A stretch of 64,000 bases of DNA from Verrucomicrobiales bacterium (lineage in GTDB: Bacteria; Verrucomicrobiota; Verrucomicrobiia; Limisphaerales; J093): contig JABTUJ010000004.1 of assembly GCA_015075445.1 (NCBI GenBank), forward strand, positions 1 through 64,000. The letters run 5' to 3'. The notes under the pieces are model-generated. The model did not search any database. It was not told the origin of the DNA and worked only from the letters and a program-made list of their open reading frames with translations. Shown piece by piece: positions 29,376 to 37,577 of this stretch. The number at the start of each line of letters is the position of its first letter. Positions within the stretch are counted from its first letter, which is position 1. Both the position numbers and the translations under genes were made by a program.

Positions 29376-31859
29376 TTAGCGTTTCAGCGTCATCTTGACG
29401 GTCACGTCTCCTCTGGCCGGGAGCGTTAATTGGCGCTGGCTGGTTGAATCGCCCTTCGCAACTTTGCCACCCTTGCCTTCCACAGTGATTGCAGAAATCT
29501 CAGCGGGGAGTTCCAGCAATACCGTTTGGGCTTTGCCCGAATGCAGGGTGCATTCGAGGCCATCGGGGTTCCAGTGCAGGCGCCGAACCTCGATCTGGCC
29601 GCGACAGAGGACGCCTTCGATCGTTCCCGTCGGCCAGACTTTGGGGAGCGCGGGCAGAAGTTGAAGTTTCCCAGGGTCCGAGGCCACCAGCATCTTGATG
29701 ATCACCGCCGGCATCCCGCCGCTGATGTCCATGTTGAACAACGAGCGATGATTGTGCATTGAGGCGAGATTGTTCAGCCAGAAGCGGTTGATCAGTTGCG
29801 TCAGGCAACGATAGGCAAGCTCCTCGTCGCCGAGACTAGCAGCGGCCTGTCCAAGCTGCACGAGGCCGAAGGACATGAACCCGCTCTGGTTGGTCCGATA
29901 GTGGTTATCGAGCTTAAACTCGATGCTCTTCAGGAACGCGGCGCGAAGCTCGGAGCTGCGCGCGATTTCGTCAGGCATCCCGTCATAGAGCGGATAGAGC
30001 TGCGAGGAGTGCCGGTGGCTGTCGTTGTTCGCCAGCCGCGGCGTCAGCCATTCCTTGATGATGCCGCGCTCGTCCACCATGTAGTCCGGCATCTTGTCCA
30101 ACATCTGCTGCCAGCGCGCGATCTTGTCCTGGTTCCGACCGAGTTCGCGCGAGGCGGCGATGGTGTTGCGCAGGAGTTGCTTGGCCACCGCCACATCCAT
30201 GGTGGCGTTGTAAGTTCCCTGCGACTTGGTGTTGCCCGGCGTGTTTTCCGGCGATTGCGTTGGCGAGAAGACCCACTTTCCGTCGGGCCCTTCGTAGAGG
30301 TAATCCTCGAAGAACAGCGTGGCCTTCTCCATGAACGGCAGGGCGTGTTCGGCGAGGAACTTGCGGTCGCCGGTGTAGAGATAGTAGTCGTAGAAGAAAT
30401 GCGCCGCCCAGCCGGCGCCGCCCACCCAGAAGCCGCCGGCGAAGTTCGGCGCCAGGGCATTGTTGAAGCCATGCGTCGAACTGCGGGAAGGCAGCACGAT
30501 GCCGCGCGCGCCGAACAGGTGCTTCGCGTTGATCTCGAGCCAAGGGACGATGGACTCGAGGTACGTCGTGTAGGCCAGCATGAGTTCCGGCATGTTGCCC
30601 ATCAGGTTGGCGGCGATGGCGGACGGGACGTTGCCGTTGTGCGTGTAATCGCTCGCCCAGCCAGGGACGTAAGTGCCGCCCCAAACACCCTGCAAGTTCG
30701 GCGGCAGTTTGCCGGTGCAGGAGATGATGTTGTAGCGCGCCGCATCGAACTCCTTTTCGATCAACGCTCGATTCGGCTTTTCGTAGGTGGATTCGGCGAT
30801 CAACTCCTCCGTGGTCCGCCGGTGATCGGCACCGCCGCCGAGGTCGAGGCGCATCCGATTGAACAACTCGCCGTGGAGTTTGGCGTGGCGCTGGAGCAGT
30901 TGGCCGTAGTCGGCTGGCAGCTTCGCGAGCGATGCCTCCATGTCCTTCATCTCCGGTCTGTCCGGATCATAGATCAGCCGCAGATCCACGAAGATCAGGA
31001 GGCGGTCCGCACCTTGGATGGTCAGCGTGCCGTTGGTCCCCGCTTCAGTTGTGCCGCCGGTGGCGATCACGCGCGCAAAGCCTTCCAAGGCGTGGATGCT
31101 TCCCGGGTAGGCCTTGAGATAGCGGTTCGAGTAGGTCAGCGAGGAACTGCTGGCCGTGCTCTTGATGTCGCCAACGTGCTCCTTGAACATCTCGTCGGAG
31201 CGCTTCGCGATGTCACTGTCGTCATTCAATTGATCGCTCGGTTCCCGCGGCTCCAGCGCAAGCCGGCACTCGAGACTCCCGGGTTTCGGACCGGTGATGG
31301 CCAGCACCGCTATGCCGTCCGCGCGCGAGACAAACATCCGGCGCTCGAAGGCGCCCCGGTCGTCCGACCAACGGACGGCGGTCTCGCCGGTTTGGAAGTC
31401 CACCGTCCGGCTGTAGTCGCGCACCTCGCCCTGATTGGTGGTGCCAATGGTGAGGTCAAAGGCCGGCACGAAAAAGTCCGGATAGAGGAAGTTGGTCTGC
31501 CCGGACAGGTTGAACTGAAGTTCCGTGGCCTGATGATACAGCCCGCGCTCGATCAACCGGCGAATCTCGAACAATCTCGCCGACTGATCGGCCGGCATCA
31601 CGGGCGCACCCATCGGCATGAAGAGACGTTCGTGGGTAAAGATGATGCGCTCGTTCGTCGGACGGCTCAGGGCGTTGGCGCCAATGGTGCCATTGCCGCA
31701 GATCAATCCTTCCTCCCAAATCTTCGCGGGCTGAGCGCTGATGAAACCGCGTTCGGGAACCGGCAACGGCGCGGAGCCGGCCAGATGGCTTGTCGCGAGA
31801 AGGATACTCATGGCGCAGACGCTTTGGTTGACGACGTTGAGGAGGTGCTTTGTTCTCAT
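29376..31859 (-). CDS. GH95-like alpha-L-fucosidase/galactosidase, exported
   Basis: Start at ATG 31859 with a signal peptide (SVCAMSILLATSHLAGSAPL); 827 residues. The N-terminal beta-sandwich has AKIWEEGLICGNGTIGANAL and NERIIFTHERLFMPMG, as in GH95. The (alpha/alpha)6 part has CTGKLPPNLQGVWGG, DYTHNGNVPSAIAANLMGN, and NDSHRHSSQLYPLYDG, the last matching the HRHxSxLYxLYPG block that holds the GH95 general base Asp region. In classic GH95 the Asn pair lies in NINTEMNYWP; here the spacing N-x-N is kept (NGN) but the NTEMNYW part differs, so specificity may be altered. The gene ends within about 50 bp of the S9 gene. Confidence 0.82.
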   Translation of the reverse strand: MRTKHLLNVVNQSVCAMSILLATSHLAGSAPLPVPERGFISAQPAKIWEEGLICGNGTIGANALSRPTNERIIFTHERLFMPMGAPVMPADQSARLFEIRRLIERGLYHQATELQFNLSGQTNFLYPDFFVPAFDLTIGTTNQGEVRDYSRTVDFQTGETAVRWSDDRGAFERRMFVSRADGIAVLAITGPKPGSLECRLALEPREPSDQLNDDSDIAKRSDEMFKEHVGDIKSTASSSSLTYSNRYLKAYPGSIHALEGFARVIATGGTTEAGTNGTLTIQGADRLLIFVDLRLIYDPDRPEMKDMEASLAKLPADYGQLLQRHAKLHGELFNRMRLDLGGGADHRRTTEELIAESTYEKPNRALIEKEFDAARYNIISCTGKLPPNLQGVWGGTYVPGWASDYTHNGNVPSAIAANLMGNMPELMLAYTTYLESIVPWLEINAKHLFGARGIVLPSRSSTHGFNNALAPNFAGGFWVGGAGWAAHFFYDYYLYTGDRKFLAEHALPFMEKATLFFEDYLYEGPDGKWVFSPTQSPENTPGNTKSQGTYNATMDVAVAKQLLRNTIAASRELGRNQDKIARWQQMLDKMPDYMVDERGIIKEWLTPRLANNDSHRHSSQLYPLYDGMPDEIARSSELRAAFLKSIEFKLDNHYRTNQSGFMSFGLVQLGQAAASLGDEELAYRCLTQLINRFWLNNLASMHNHRSLFNMDISGGMPAVIIKMLVASDPGKLQLLPALPKVWPTGTIEGVLCRGQIEVRRLHWNPDGLECTLHSGKAQTVLLELPAEISAITVEGKGGKVAKGDSTSQRQLTLPARGDVTVKMTLKR

Positions 31860-31911
31860 AGGGTAAGAGGCAGGGTCTTTGGTTTCGTAAAGGAGGTTCC
31901 TCGTTGAAGTT

Positions 31912-32901
31912 CTATTTGGGCACGCCTTCAAGCGGATTTATCCTCCGCCGGTCCACGGCGGCGTCGTAATCCCACTGTTTGTTCATCACCGGCGCGAGGG
32001 CGCGTCTCACCGCGGCCAGGAGGTCAGAGTCGAGAGGATCCGCGTGCCATTGCACGTTGCGACGGACGGACTCGGCACGCGAAGAACTGAAGAGCGTCGT
32101 CGGGAAGTCGGGATTTTGGCTGGAGAACTGGAGTGCCAGCTTGCTGAGGGGCACGCCGCGCCGCTCACAAAGTTCCTTGGCTTCATGGAAGCAGCGGCGG
32201 TCGTCCTCGGTGGCTGGATGCCAGTCAGGGGCTTCGCGTCCGCTCAGCAGTCCGCTGGCAAAAGGCGAGCCGTTGATAATGCCGATGCCTTTCTGCCTGG
32301 CCATGGGCAACAGTTCGATCGCGCGTGTGTCACTCAGCGTGTAGTGGTTGTGGACCAGACCGGCATCCGCTGGCAGCGTGTTGAAGATGCGATGCCAAAG
32401 GTCCATGGGATAGATGCCGAAGCTGACGTAGCCGATGCGCCCTTCCTTCTTCAACTCGACTAACGCAGCCAAGCCCTCGGCGAGCGCCCATTCGGTGTGG
32501 AGGCGATGCTGGTATTCAAAGTCGTGGAGGTGGATGAGGTCGAAGTAGTCCGTGCCGAGGCGGCGCGCACTCTCTTCAAGCGAGGCGCGGATGCGGGAGC
32601 GCGAGTAATCGAGCGTGTCGTCGCCGTAGCCGCCGGGCTGCGTGTACTTTCCGACTTTGGTCGAGAGGTAATAGCGTTCGCGTGGGATGCCCTTGAGCGC
32701 CTTGCCGAGAACGGTTTCGGCCACGGTGCCGCCGTAGGCAGGCGCCACGTCAAAGTAATTAATGCCGAGGTCGAGCGCAGTGTGGACGGCGCGGATGCCT
32801 TCGGCTTCGTCCACGTTGCCATAGACGCCGCCGAGCGCCGAAGCGCCGAGACTGAGGCAGGAGACCTTCAGACCGGTTTTGCCGAGAGAGTTGTATTTCA
32901 T
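31912..32901 (-). CDS. Aldo/keto reductase, L-fucose/L-galactose 1-dehydrogenase-like
   Basis: 329 residues from ATG 32901. The AKR tetrad is visible: Asp51 (NYFDVAP), Tyr56 (PAYGG), Lys82 (LSTKVG) and His126 (LIHLHDF). The opening SLGKTGLKVSCLSLGASALG and the KVGKYTQPGGYGDDTLDYS region resemble L-galactose dehydrogenase and D-threo-aldose 1-dehydrogenase, which oxidise L-fucose or L-galactose at C1 to the lactone. With the lactonase at 36499-37332 this gives the first two steps of oxidative fucose breakdown. It is cytoplasmic. The 30-bp gap to the SDR gene indicates one operon. Confidence 0.87.
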   Translation of the reverse strand: MKYNSLGKTGLKVSCLSLGASALGGVYGNVDEAEGIRAVHTALDLGINYFDVAPAYGGTVAETVLGKALKGIPRERYYLSTKVGKYTQPGGYGDDTLDYSRSRIRASLEESARRLGTDYFDLIHLHDFEYQHRLHTEWALAEGLAALVELKKEGRIGYVSFGIYPMDLWHRIFNTLPADAGLVHNHYTLSDTRAIELLPMARQKGIGIINGSPFASGLLSGREAPDWHPATEDDRRCFHEAKELCERRGVPLSKLALQFSSQNPDFPTTLFSSSRAESVRRNVQWHADPLDSDLLAAVRRALAPVMNKQWDYDAAVDRRRINPLEGVPK

Positions 32902-32931
32902 GCTGGCAAGCGTTGAAAGGCCGGAGAGGCG

Positions 32932-33690
32932 CTATTGGGCGGTCCAACCGCCATCGATGATGATGTCGGTGCCAGTAGTGAAGCCGGCGGCCTCGGAGCA
33001 GAGGTAAACGGCCAGTTGGCCAATCTCTTCGGGCTTGCCCCAGCGACCGACGGGGATGCGCGAGAGGAAGAACTGCGTCAACTCCGCATTCTCCATGAGC
33101 GCTTTGTTGATTTCCGTCGAGCACGGGCCAGGGCTGATGCCGTTGACCGTGATGCCCTCGGGCGCAAGTTCGAGCGCGAGAGCCTTGGTGAAACCAAGTA
33201 GCGCCGCCTTGCTCGTCGAGTAAGCGGTGCGGCCCGGCAGCGAGATGTGGCTCATCATGGAGGTGATGTTGAGGATGCGCCCATAACCCTGACCCTTCAT
33301 CTGCGGCACGAAGGAGCGGCACATCAGGAACGCGCTGGTGACGTTCGTGGTCTGGATGCGGCTCCATTCTTCCAGCGTGAATTCGGTGATGGGCTTCCGC
33401 AGGTTGATGCCGGCATTGTTGATGAGGATGTGCACACGGCCAAAGCGCGCGAGCACGGCTTTCTCCAACGCGAGCACCTGGGCTTCGTCGGAAACATCGG
33501 CGGGGAACACGGCAGCCTCGGAGTCGAGCGCGGTGATAGCGGCGGCAGTGTCTTTGAGGAGTTTCTCATCGCGTGAGACCAGCGCGAGCTTTGCGCCCGC
33601 TTTCGCCAGCGCCAACGACATGGCTTTGCCGAGTCCTTTGCTGGCGCCGGTAACCAGCGCGATCTTTCCAGTGAGTTCAGGTGGGTTCAT
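32932..33690 (-). CDS. SDR family dehydrogenase (gluconate 5-dehydrogenase / 2-keto-3-deoxy-fuconate dehydrogenase-like)
   Basis: 252 residues, normal classical SDR length. Cofactor motif TGASKGLG (14-21), NNAG (91-94), active Ser in NITSMMS (144-147), Tyr157 and Lys161 in AYSTSKAALLG, and SPGPCSTEI after the catalytic pair. Its best role by context is oxidation of a hydroxyl on L-fuconate or its dehydrated product; gluconate-type 5-dehydrogenases have the same layout. The start lies 6 bp after the symporter stop, so translation is probably linked. Confidence 0.87.
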   Translation of the reverse strand: MNPPELTGKIALVTGASKGLGKAMSLALAKAGAKLALVSRDEKLLKDTAAAITALDSEAAVFPADVSDEAQVLALEKAVLARFGRVHILINNAGINLRKPITEFTLEEWSRIQTTNVTSAFLMCRSFVPQMKGQGYGRILNITSMMSHISLPGRTAYSTSKAALLGFTKALALELAPEGITVNGISPGPCSTEINKALMENAELTQFFLSRIPVGRWGKPEEIGQLAVYLCSEAAGFTTGTDIIIDGGWTAQ

Positions 33691-33696
33691 GGGAGG

Positions 33697-35391
33697 TTAC
33701 CTCAAAAGAAAATACAACACGCCCACCACCGCCAGCAGAACGAGCGTCACGATGCGCGGGTCGCTCGCACCGGCGAGGCGCCCTTGAAGAAACGCCAGCG
33801 GATGGTCCCAACACACCTTGGCGACTTCCCTCGGGTCCATAGCCGGCGTGAGCAGGCTGGTGATGATGTAAATGATCACACAGACCACGGCGATGAACGG
33901 GCCCACGAGCATGAACGGGATGCCCAGACCCTGTGTGGGATCGGTCACCAATCCGCCGAAGCCTTCGTGGGCTTTGCCGGCGAGAATCAGTTTGCCGACG
34001 CCGGGCAAGTCGAGCAAGAAGTAGATGATGCCGATGAAGGAGCCGAGATAGAGTGTGGCCATCGCGGCCTGTTTGGTGCCGCGTTTCCACATCACACCCA
34101 GCACGAAGACGGTCGTCACCGCCGGAGCAAAGGTCATGGGGATTTTGTTGATGGCCTCGAAGATGGTGCCGAACTGGTCGCCCTGCGTGGACCAGAGCAT
34201 CGCCAGCACCATGATGACGCCCGTCGTGATCCGGCCGATCATCACGACGCGGGTATCGGGGGTAGCGGGGCGCAGGCGTTTGACGATGTCCAGGGAAATC
34301 AGCGTGGCGCAACTGTTCAAGGCGGCCGCCATGCAACTCATCAACGCGGCCGCCATGCATGCCGCCAGCAGGCCCTTGAGTCCGACCGGTACCAGGTGAG
34401 TGATCAGCGCGGGCAACATGGTGTTGTAGTCGGGGGTGTTGGTTCCCGCGACGTTGAGCAGTTGAAACGCGCCCTTCTGCCAGAGCACGTAGCCAATCAC
34501 GCCGGGGAAGACCATGAGGAAGACGGGTGTGATCTTAAGAAACCCGGCAAACAGCGCGCCGTTCTGGCCGGCCTTGAGATTCTTCGCCCCGAGCACGCGC
34601 TGCACGTGGGTTTGGTCGGCGCACCAATACCAGATGCCTAGAATGGGATAGCCGAGCAGCACTCCCAGCCATGAGAACTGGTTGAGATGTCCTTGGGCGT
34701 TGATGATGGGTTGCAGCATGTTCAGTTGTCCAGGCGCCACGGCCTCCTTGAACGTCGCCACGTCATGCACCCCGACTCCCGGCAGCGCGCGCAGTCCCAG
34801 CACGGTCACGAGCGTCGCCCCGCCCAGCAGCAGACAGACCTGGATGTTCTCCGTCATCACCACCGCCTTCAGCCCGCCCAGCGCCGTGTAGGTGACGGTG
34901 AACAGCGAAAGCACGATGATCGTGGTGATCATCGGGATGCCGAGAAAACTCTCAAACAATTTGGCCGCGGCAAACAGGCTGATGCCGATGTGGATCAACA
35001 GCGCCCCCGCCAGACCAATGAACGCCAGGAAAGTTCGCGCCGACGGGCAATAGCGCCGCTCCATGAACTCCGGCAGCGTGCGCACTCCTGAATTGATGTA
35101 GAATGGTGCAAACAGCAGCGCCAGCAGGATCAAGGTGAAGCAGGCCATCCACTCGAAGTTACCGATGACCATCCCGTCCTTGGCGCCGCCCGCCGCGAGG
35201 CCAACGAGGTGAATCGTGGAGATGTTCGAGGTGAAGACCGCCGCGCCGACGGTGAACCAGCCCAGTGACTTGTTGGCCAGGAAATAGTGATCGGTCGAGG
35301 CGTGACGGCGGAAACCAATCCAGATGCCGAAAGCGGTGATCCCGATCAGGTAAACCGCGATGACGATGATGTCGAAAATCGAGATGGTCAT
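33697..35391 (-). CDS. SSS-family sodium:solute (sugar) symporter
   Basis: 564 residues with about 13-14 hydrophobic segments starting with FDIIVIAVYLIGITAFGIWI. Sodium-symporter landmarks are SLGWFTVGAAVFTSNISTIH, ALGGLKAVVMTENIQ and CMAAALMSCMAAALNSCATL (the paired small-residue helix near the sodium site), and GIWYWCADQTHVQRVLGAKN. It resembles SGLT-type sugar carriers, so it most likely brings fucose or a short fucoside into the cell with sodium. It sits between the SDR and the zinc dehydrogenase in one tight operon. Confidence 0.9.
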   Translation of the reverse strand: MTISIFDIIVIAVYLIGITAFGIWIGFRRHASTDHYFLANKSLGWFTVGAAVFTSNISTIHLVGLAAGGAKDGMVIGNFEWMACFTLILLALLFAPFYINSGVRTLPEFMERRYCPSARTFLAFIGLAGALLIHIGISLFAAAKLFESFLGIPMITTIIVLSLFTVTYTALGGLKAVVMTENIQVCLLLGGATLVTVLGLRALPGVGVHDVATFKEAVAPGQLNMLQPIINAQGHLNQFSWLGVLLGYPILGIWYWCADQTHVQRVLGAKNLKAGQNGALFAGFLKITPVFLMVFPGVIGYVLWQKGAFQLLNVAGTNTPDYNTMLPALITHLVPVGLKGLLAACMAAALMSCMAAALNSCATLISLDIVKRLRPATPDTRVVMIGRITTGVIMVLAMLWSTQGDQFGTIFEAINKIPMTFAPAVTTVFVLGVMWKRGTKQAAMATLYLGSFIGIIYFLLDLPGVGKLILAGKAHEGFGGLVTDPTQGLGIPFMLVGPFIAVVCVIIYIITSLLTPAMDPREVAKVCWDHPLAFLQGRLAGASDPRIVTLVLLAVVGVLYFLLR

Positions 35392-35407
35392 GAGAAGCAG
35401 CGTTCTT

Positions 35408-36457
35408 CTAGGTTAGATCGATTTGGACTTTGACCGCATCGTTCTTGGCGCAAGCCAACCTCAACGCCGCGTTGGCCTCGCGCAACGGAAAGACCCGGCT
35501 GATGAGCGGACGAAGATCCACACGGTTGCTGGCCACCAAGCGGATCACTTCCTCGAAGACGGGTCCGTAGCGGAAGGATCCCAGAAACTGGAACTCACCG
35601 ATCAGCAGTTGGTTGACGGGCAGCGAAATGTCTTCGGTGGAGAACACTCCGATCTGCACCAACTGACCACCCCGGCGCAGCACCTCGAAAGCTTGGCGCA
35701 AGGCCGGCACGGCGCCGGAAGCTTCGAACACGACATCAAAACCATCGCCGGTGATCGCGGCCACTTGATCCTGAAACGGGGTGCCGGGATCGAGCACCTC
35801 GTCCGCTGCGAGTGCCATCGCCATGGCGCGCCGGGACGGCACGGGGTCGCTCAAGACGACCGGCGAGGCTCCGTATGCTTTAGCCGCGATGAGGGTGAGC
35901 AGACCGATCGGACCACCTCCCATGACCAGCACCTTGCGTCCGGCCACCGAGCCGGCCCGATGCACCGCATGCACACCCACGGCGAACGGTTCGATCATGG
36001 CCCCGAGCGCGTCATCCACCGCGTCCGGCAACAGATGGCATTGCTCGGCCCCCACGACCGCATATTGGGAAAACAGCCCGTGGGTGGGAGGCATGGTGCT
36101 GGCGCTGCCGCGCATGACGCAGTGGCGGCACAGATTGATTCTCCCGCTGCGGCAATAGTCGCAGAAGCCGCAGGACCGCGCCGGATTGATCGCCACGCGC
36201 GCGCCCACCGCCGGCGTGCGAACGTCGGCGGCCACCGCCACCACCTCGCCGGACGCCTCGTGGCCCAAAATGAACGGCGCCGTCACCGCGAACCGTCCGA
36301 ACCGGCCTTCGTGGAAGTAGTGAATATCGGATCCGCAGATGCCCGCCCGGCTCATGCGCACCAGCACTTTGCCGGGTTCGAGTTCGGGGACCGCGCGTTC
36401 GTCAACGCGCAGATCCTGGATGCCGTGCAAGACGGCAGCTAACATGGTTTTGCTCAT
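35408..36457 (-). CDS. Zinc-dependent medium-chain dehydrogenase (idonate/sorbitol dehydrogenase-like)
   Basis: 349 residues. Catalytic zinc ligands are Cys41 (GICGSD) and His66-Glu67 (LGHEASG); structural zinc cysteines at about 96, 99, 102 and 110 (SCGFCDYCRSGRINLC). The nucleotide site is VMGGGPIGLLTLIAAKAYG. Relatives oxidise C5 or C2 of sugar acids and polyols (L-idonate 5-dehydrogenase, sorbitol dehydrogenase). In this operon the likely substrate is L-fuconate or a keto-deoxy derivative. It lies 16 bp upstream of the symporter gene. Confidence 0.87.
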   Translation of the reverse strand: MSKTMLAAVLHGIQDLRVDERAVPELEPGKVLVRMSRAGICGSDIHYFHEGRFGRFAVTAPFILGHEASGEVVAVAADVRTPAVGARVAINPARSCGFCDYCRSGRINLCRHCVMRGSASTMPPTHGLFSQYAVVGAEQCHLLPDAVDDALGAMIEPFAVGVHAVHRAGSVAGRKVLVMGGGPIGLLTLIAAKAYGASPVVLSDPVPSRRAMAMALAADEVLDPGTPFQDQVAAITGDGFDVVFEASGAVPALRQAFEVLRRGGQLVQIGVFSTEDISLPVNQLLIGEFQFLGSFRYGPVFEEVIRLVASNRVDLRPLISRVFPLREANAALRLACAKNDAVKVQIDLT

Positions 36458-36498
36458 GGTTGCTTAGGAGTCAGTGGTCGGTGGTCAGCAGTCAGCAG

Positions 36499-37332
36499 TC
36501 AGGGGTCAAGGCCATAGAATCGGGCGCAGTTGCCGCCGAGGATGTCGTCGCGGACCCGGGCGGAAAATTGCTGAACGTATTCCTTGACGATACGCATGGT
36601 GGAGGCGTAGTCGCCAGACAGCGTGCAAACCGGCCAGTCGGAACCAATCATCACGCGCTCGGTGCCAAAGGCCGCGATGACGACGTCGAGGTAACGATGG
36701 AAATCGTCCGGCCGCCACAGTTGCCATTGGGCCTCCGTGACCAGCCCGGAAAGCTTGCAGAACACATTGGGGAACTCCGCCAGCCGTTTCAGTTCTTCCC
36801 GCCACGGCGACACCAGTCGCTCGCGAATGCCTGGCTTGGCGATATGGTCGAGCACGAAGGGCTGGTTCGGAAACTCGGTGACGAGTTGGACGGCGACGGG
36901 CAGGTGCTTCGGAAAGAGCAGCAAATCGTAGGTCAGATTGAACTCCTGCAGTTGCGCGATACCTCGACGAAACTCCGGCAACAGGATGAATTGGTCGTCC
37001 GGTTCATCATGCACAACGTGGCGGACGCCCACGAGCTTTGGGTGCCTGGAGTATTTCTCCAATTGTCCCCGCAGTGTGGGAGAGCGCAGGTCCACCCAGC
37101 CCACGACGCCCAGGATCCAGGCGTGCTGGTCAGAAAGTTCCAGCAGCCACTCTGTCTCTTCGACCATCTGGCGGGCTTGCACGGCAATGGTGCCCGCGAA
37201 CTGGATCGCCTGGAGCAGCGGCTTGAGTTCATCCGGCAGGTAATCACGTCGCAGGACCGCCATTTCATCTGTCATCCAGACCTGGTGATCTGGATGAAAC
37301 ATCCAAAAATGTTGATGCGCATCGATTCTCAT
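36499..37332 (-). CDS. Amidohydrolase-2 family L-fuconolactonase
   Basis: Start at ATG 37332, directly at MRIDAHQHFWMF where the family begins; upstream in-frame codons have no homology. 277 residues. His6 and His8 (HxH), LDHIAKPGI, and VMIGSDWPVC with the conserved Asp are the metal and catalytic landmarks of COG3618 lactonases, which open L-fucono-1,5-lactone and related lactones. It is the first gene of the minus-strand operon that continues leftwards, so its promoter should lie in the 215-bp gap to the terminator at 37548-37577, where no clear promoter was recognised. Confidence 0.88.
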   Translation of the reverse strand: MRIDAHQHFWMFHPDHQVWMTDEMAVLRRDYLPDELKPLLQAIQFAGTIAVQARQMVEETEWLLELSDQHAWILGVVGWVDLRSPTLRGQLEKYSRHPKLVGVRHVVHDEPDDQFILLPEFRRGIAQLQEFNLTYDLLLFPKHLPVAVQLVTEFPNQPFVLDHIAKPGIRERLVSPWREELKRLAEFPNVFCKLSGLVTEAQWQLWRPDDFHRYLDVVIAAFGTERVMIGSDWPVCTLSGDYASTMRIVKEYVQQFSARVRDDILGGNCARFYGLDP

Positions 37333-37547
37333 CTTGTCGGGTAAACGCCGAGAATCCCTCGGCGAAGTAATCGTGTCGTTCCGTACCATCACACTCGCAC
37401 AGTTGATGATTCTCGCCGAACGCTTCCGCATGGTGCCTCAACCGAGCGATTTGAGGCGAGTTACTATTGACATTGTTCCTTGTCCCATTCTGCATCGCCG
37501 GTTCCGACTTGAACCCCTCTCTTCAATCTCGAGAGCTATGCTCGATG

Positions 37548-37577
37548 AAAGGCCGGAGGATTGCTCCTCCGGCCTTT
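37548..37577 (-). terminator. Intrinsic terminator of the LamG/Ig surface protein gene
   Basis: A perfect 13-bp stem (AAAGGCCGGAGGA with its complement TCCTCCGGCCTTT) and a 4-nt loop, 33 bp after the stop of the LamG/Ig gene. On the minus strand the stem is followed by a short T run. It separates that gene from the fucose operon. Confidence 0.85.

Noticed and set aside
29796..31907. 703-codon plus-strand frame
   Set aside because: Exact antisense shadow of the GH95-like gene with Val/Gly/Arg-rich text and no motif.
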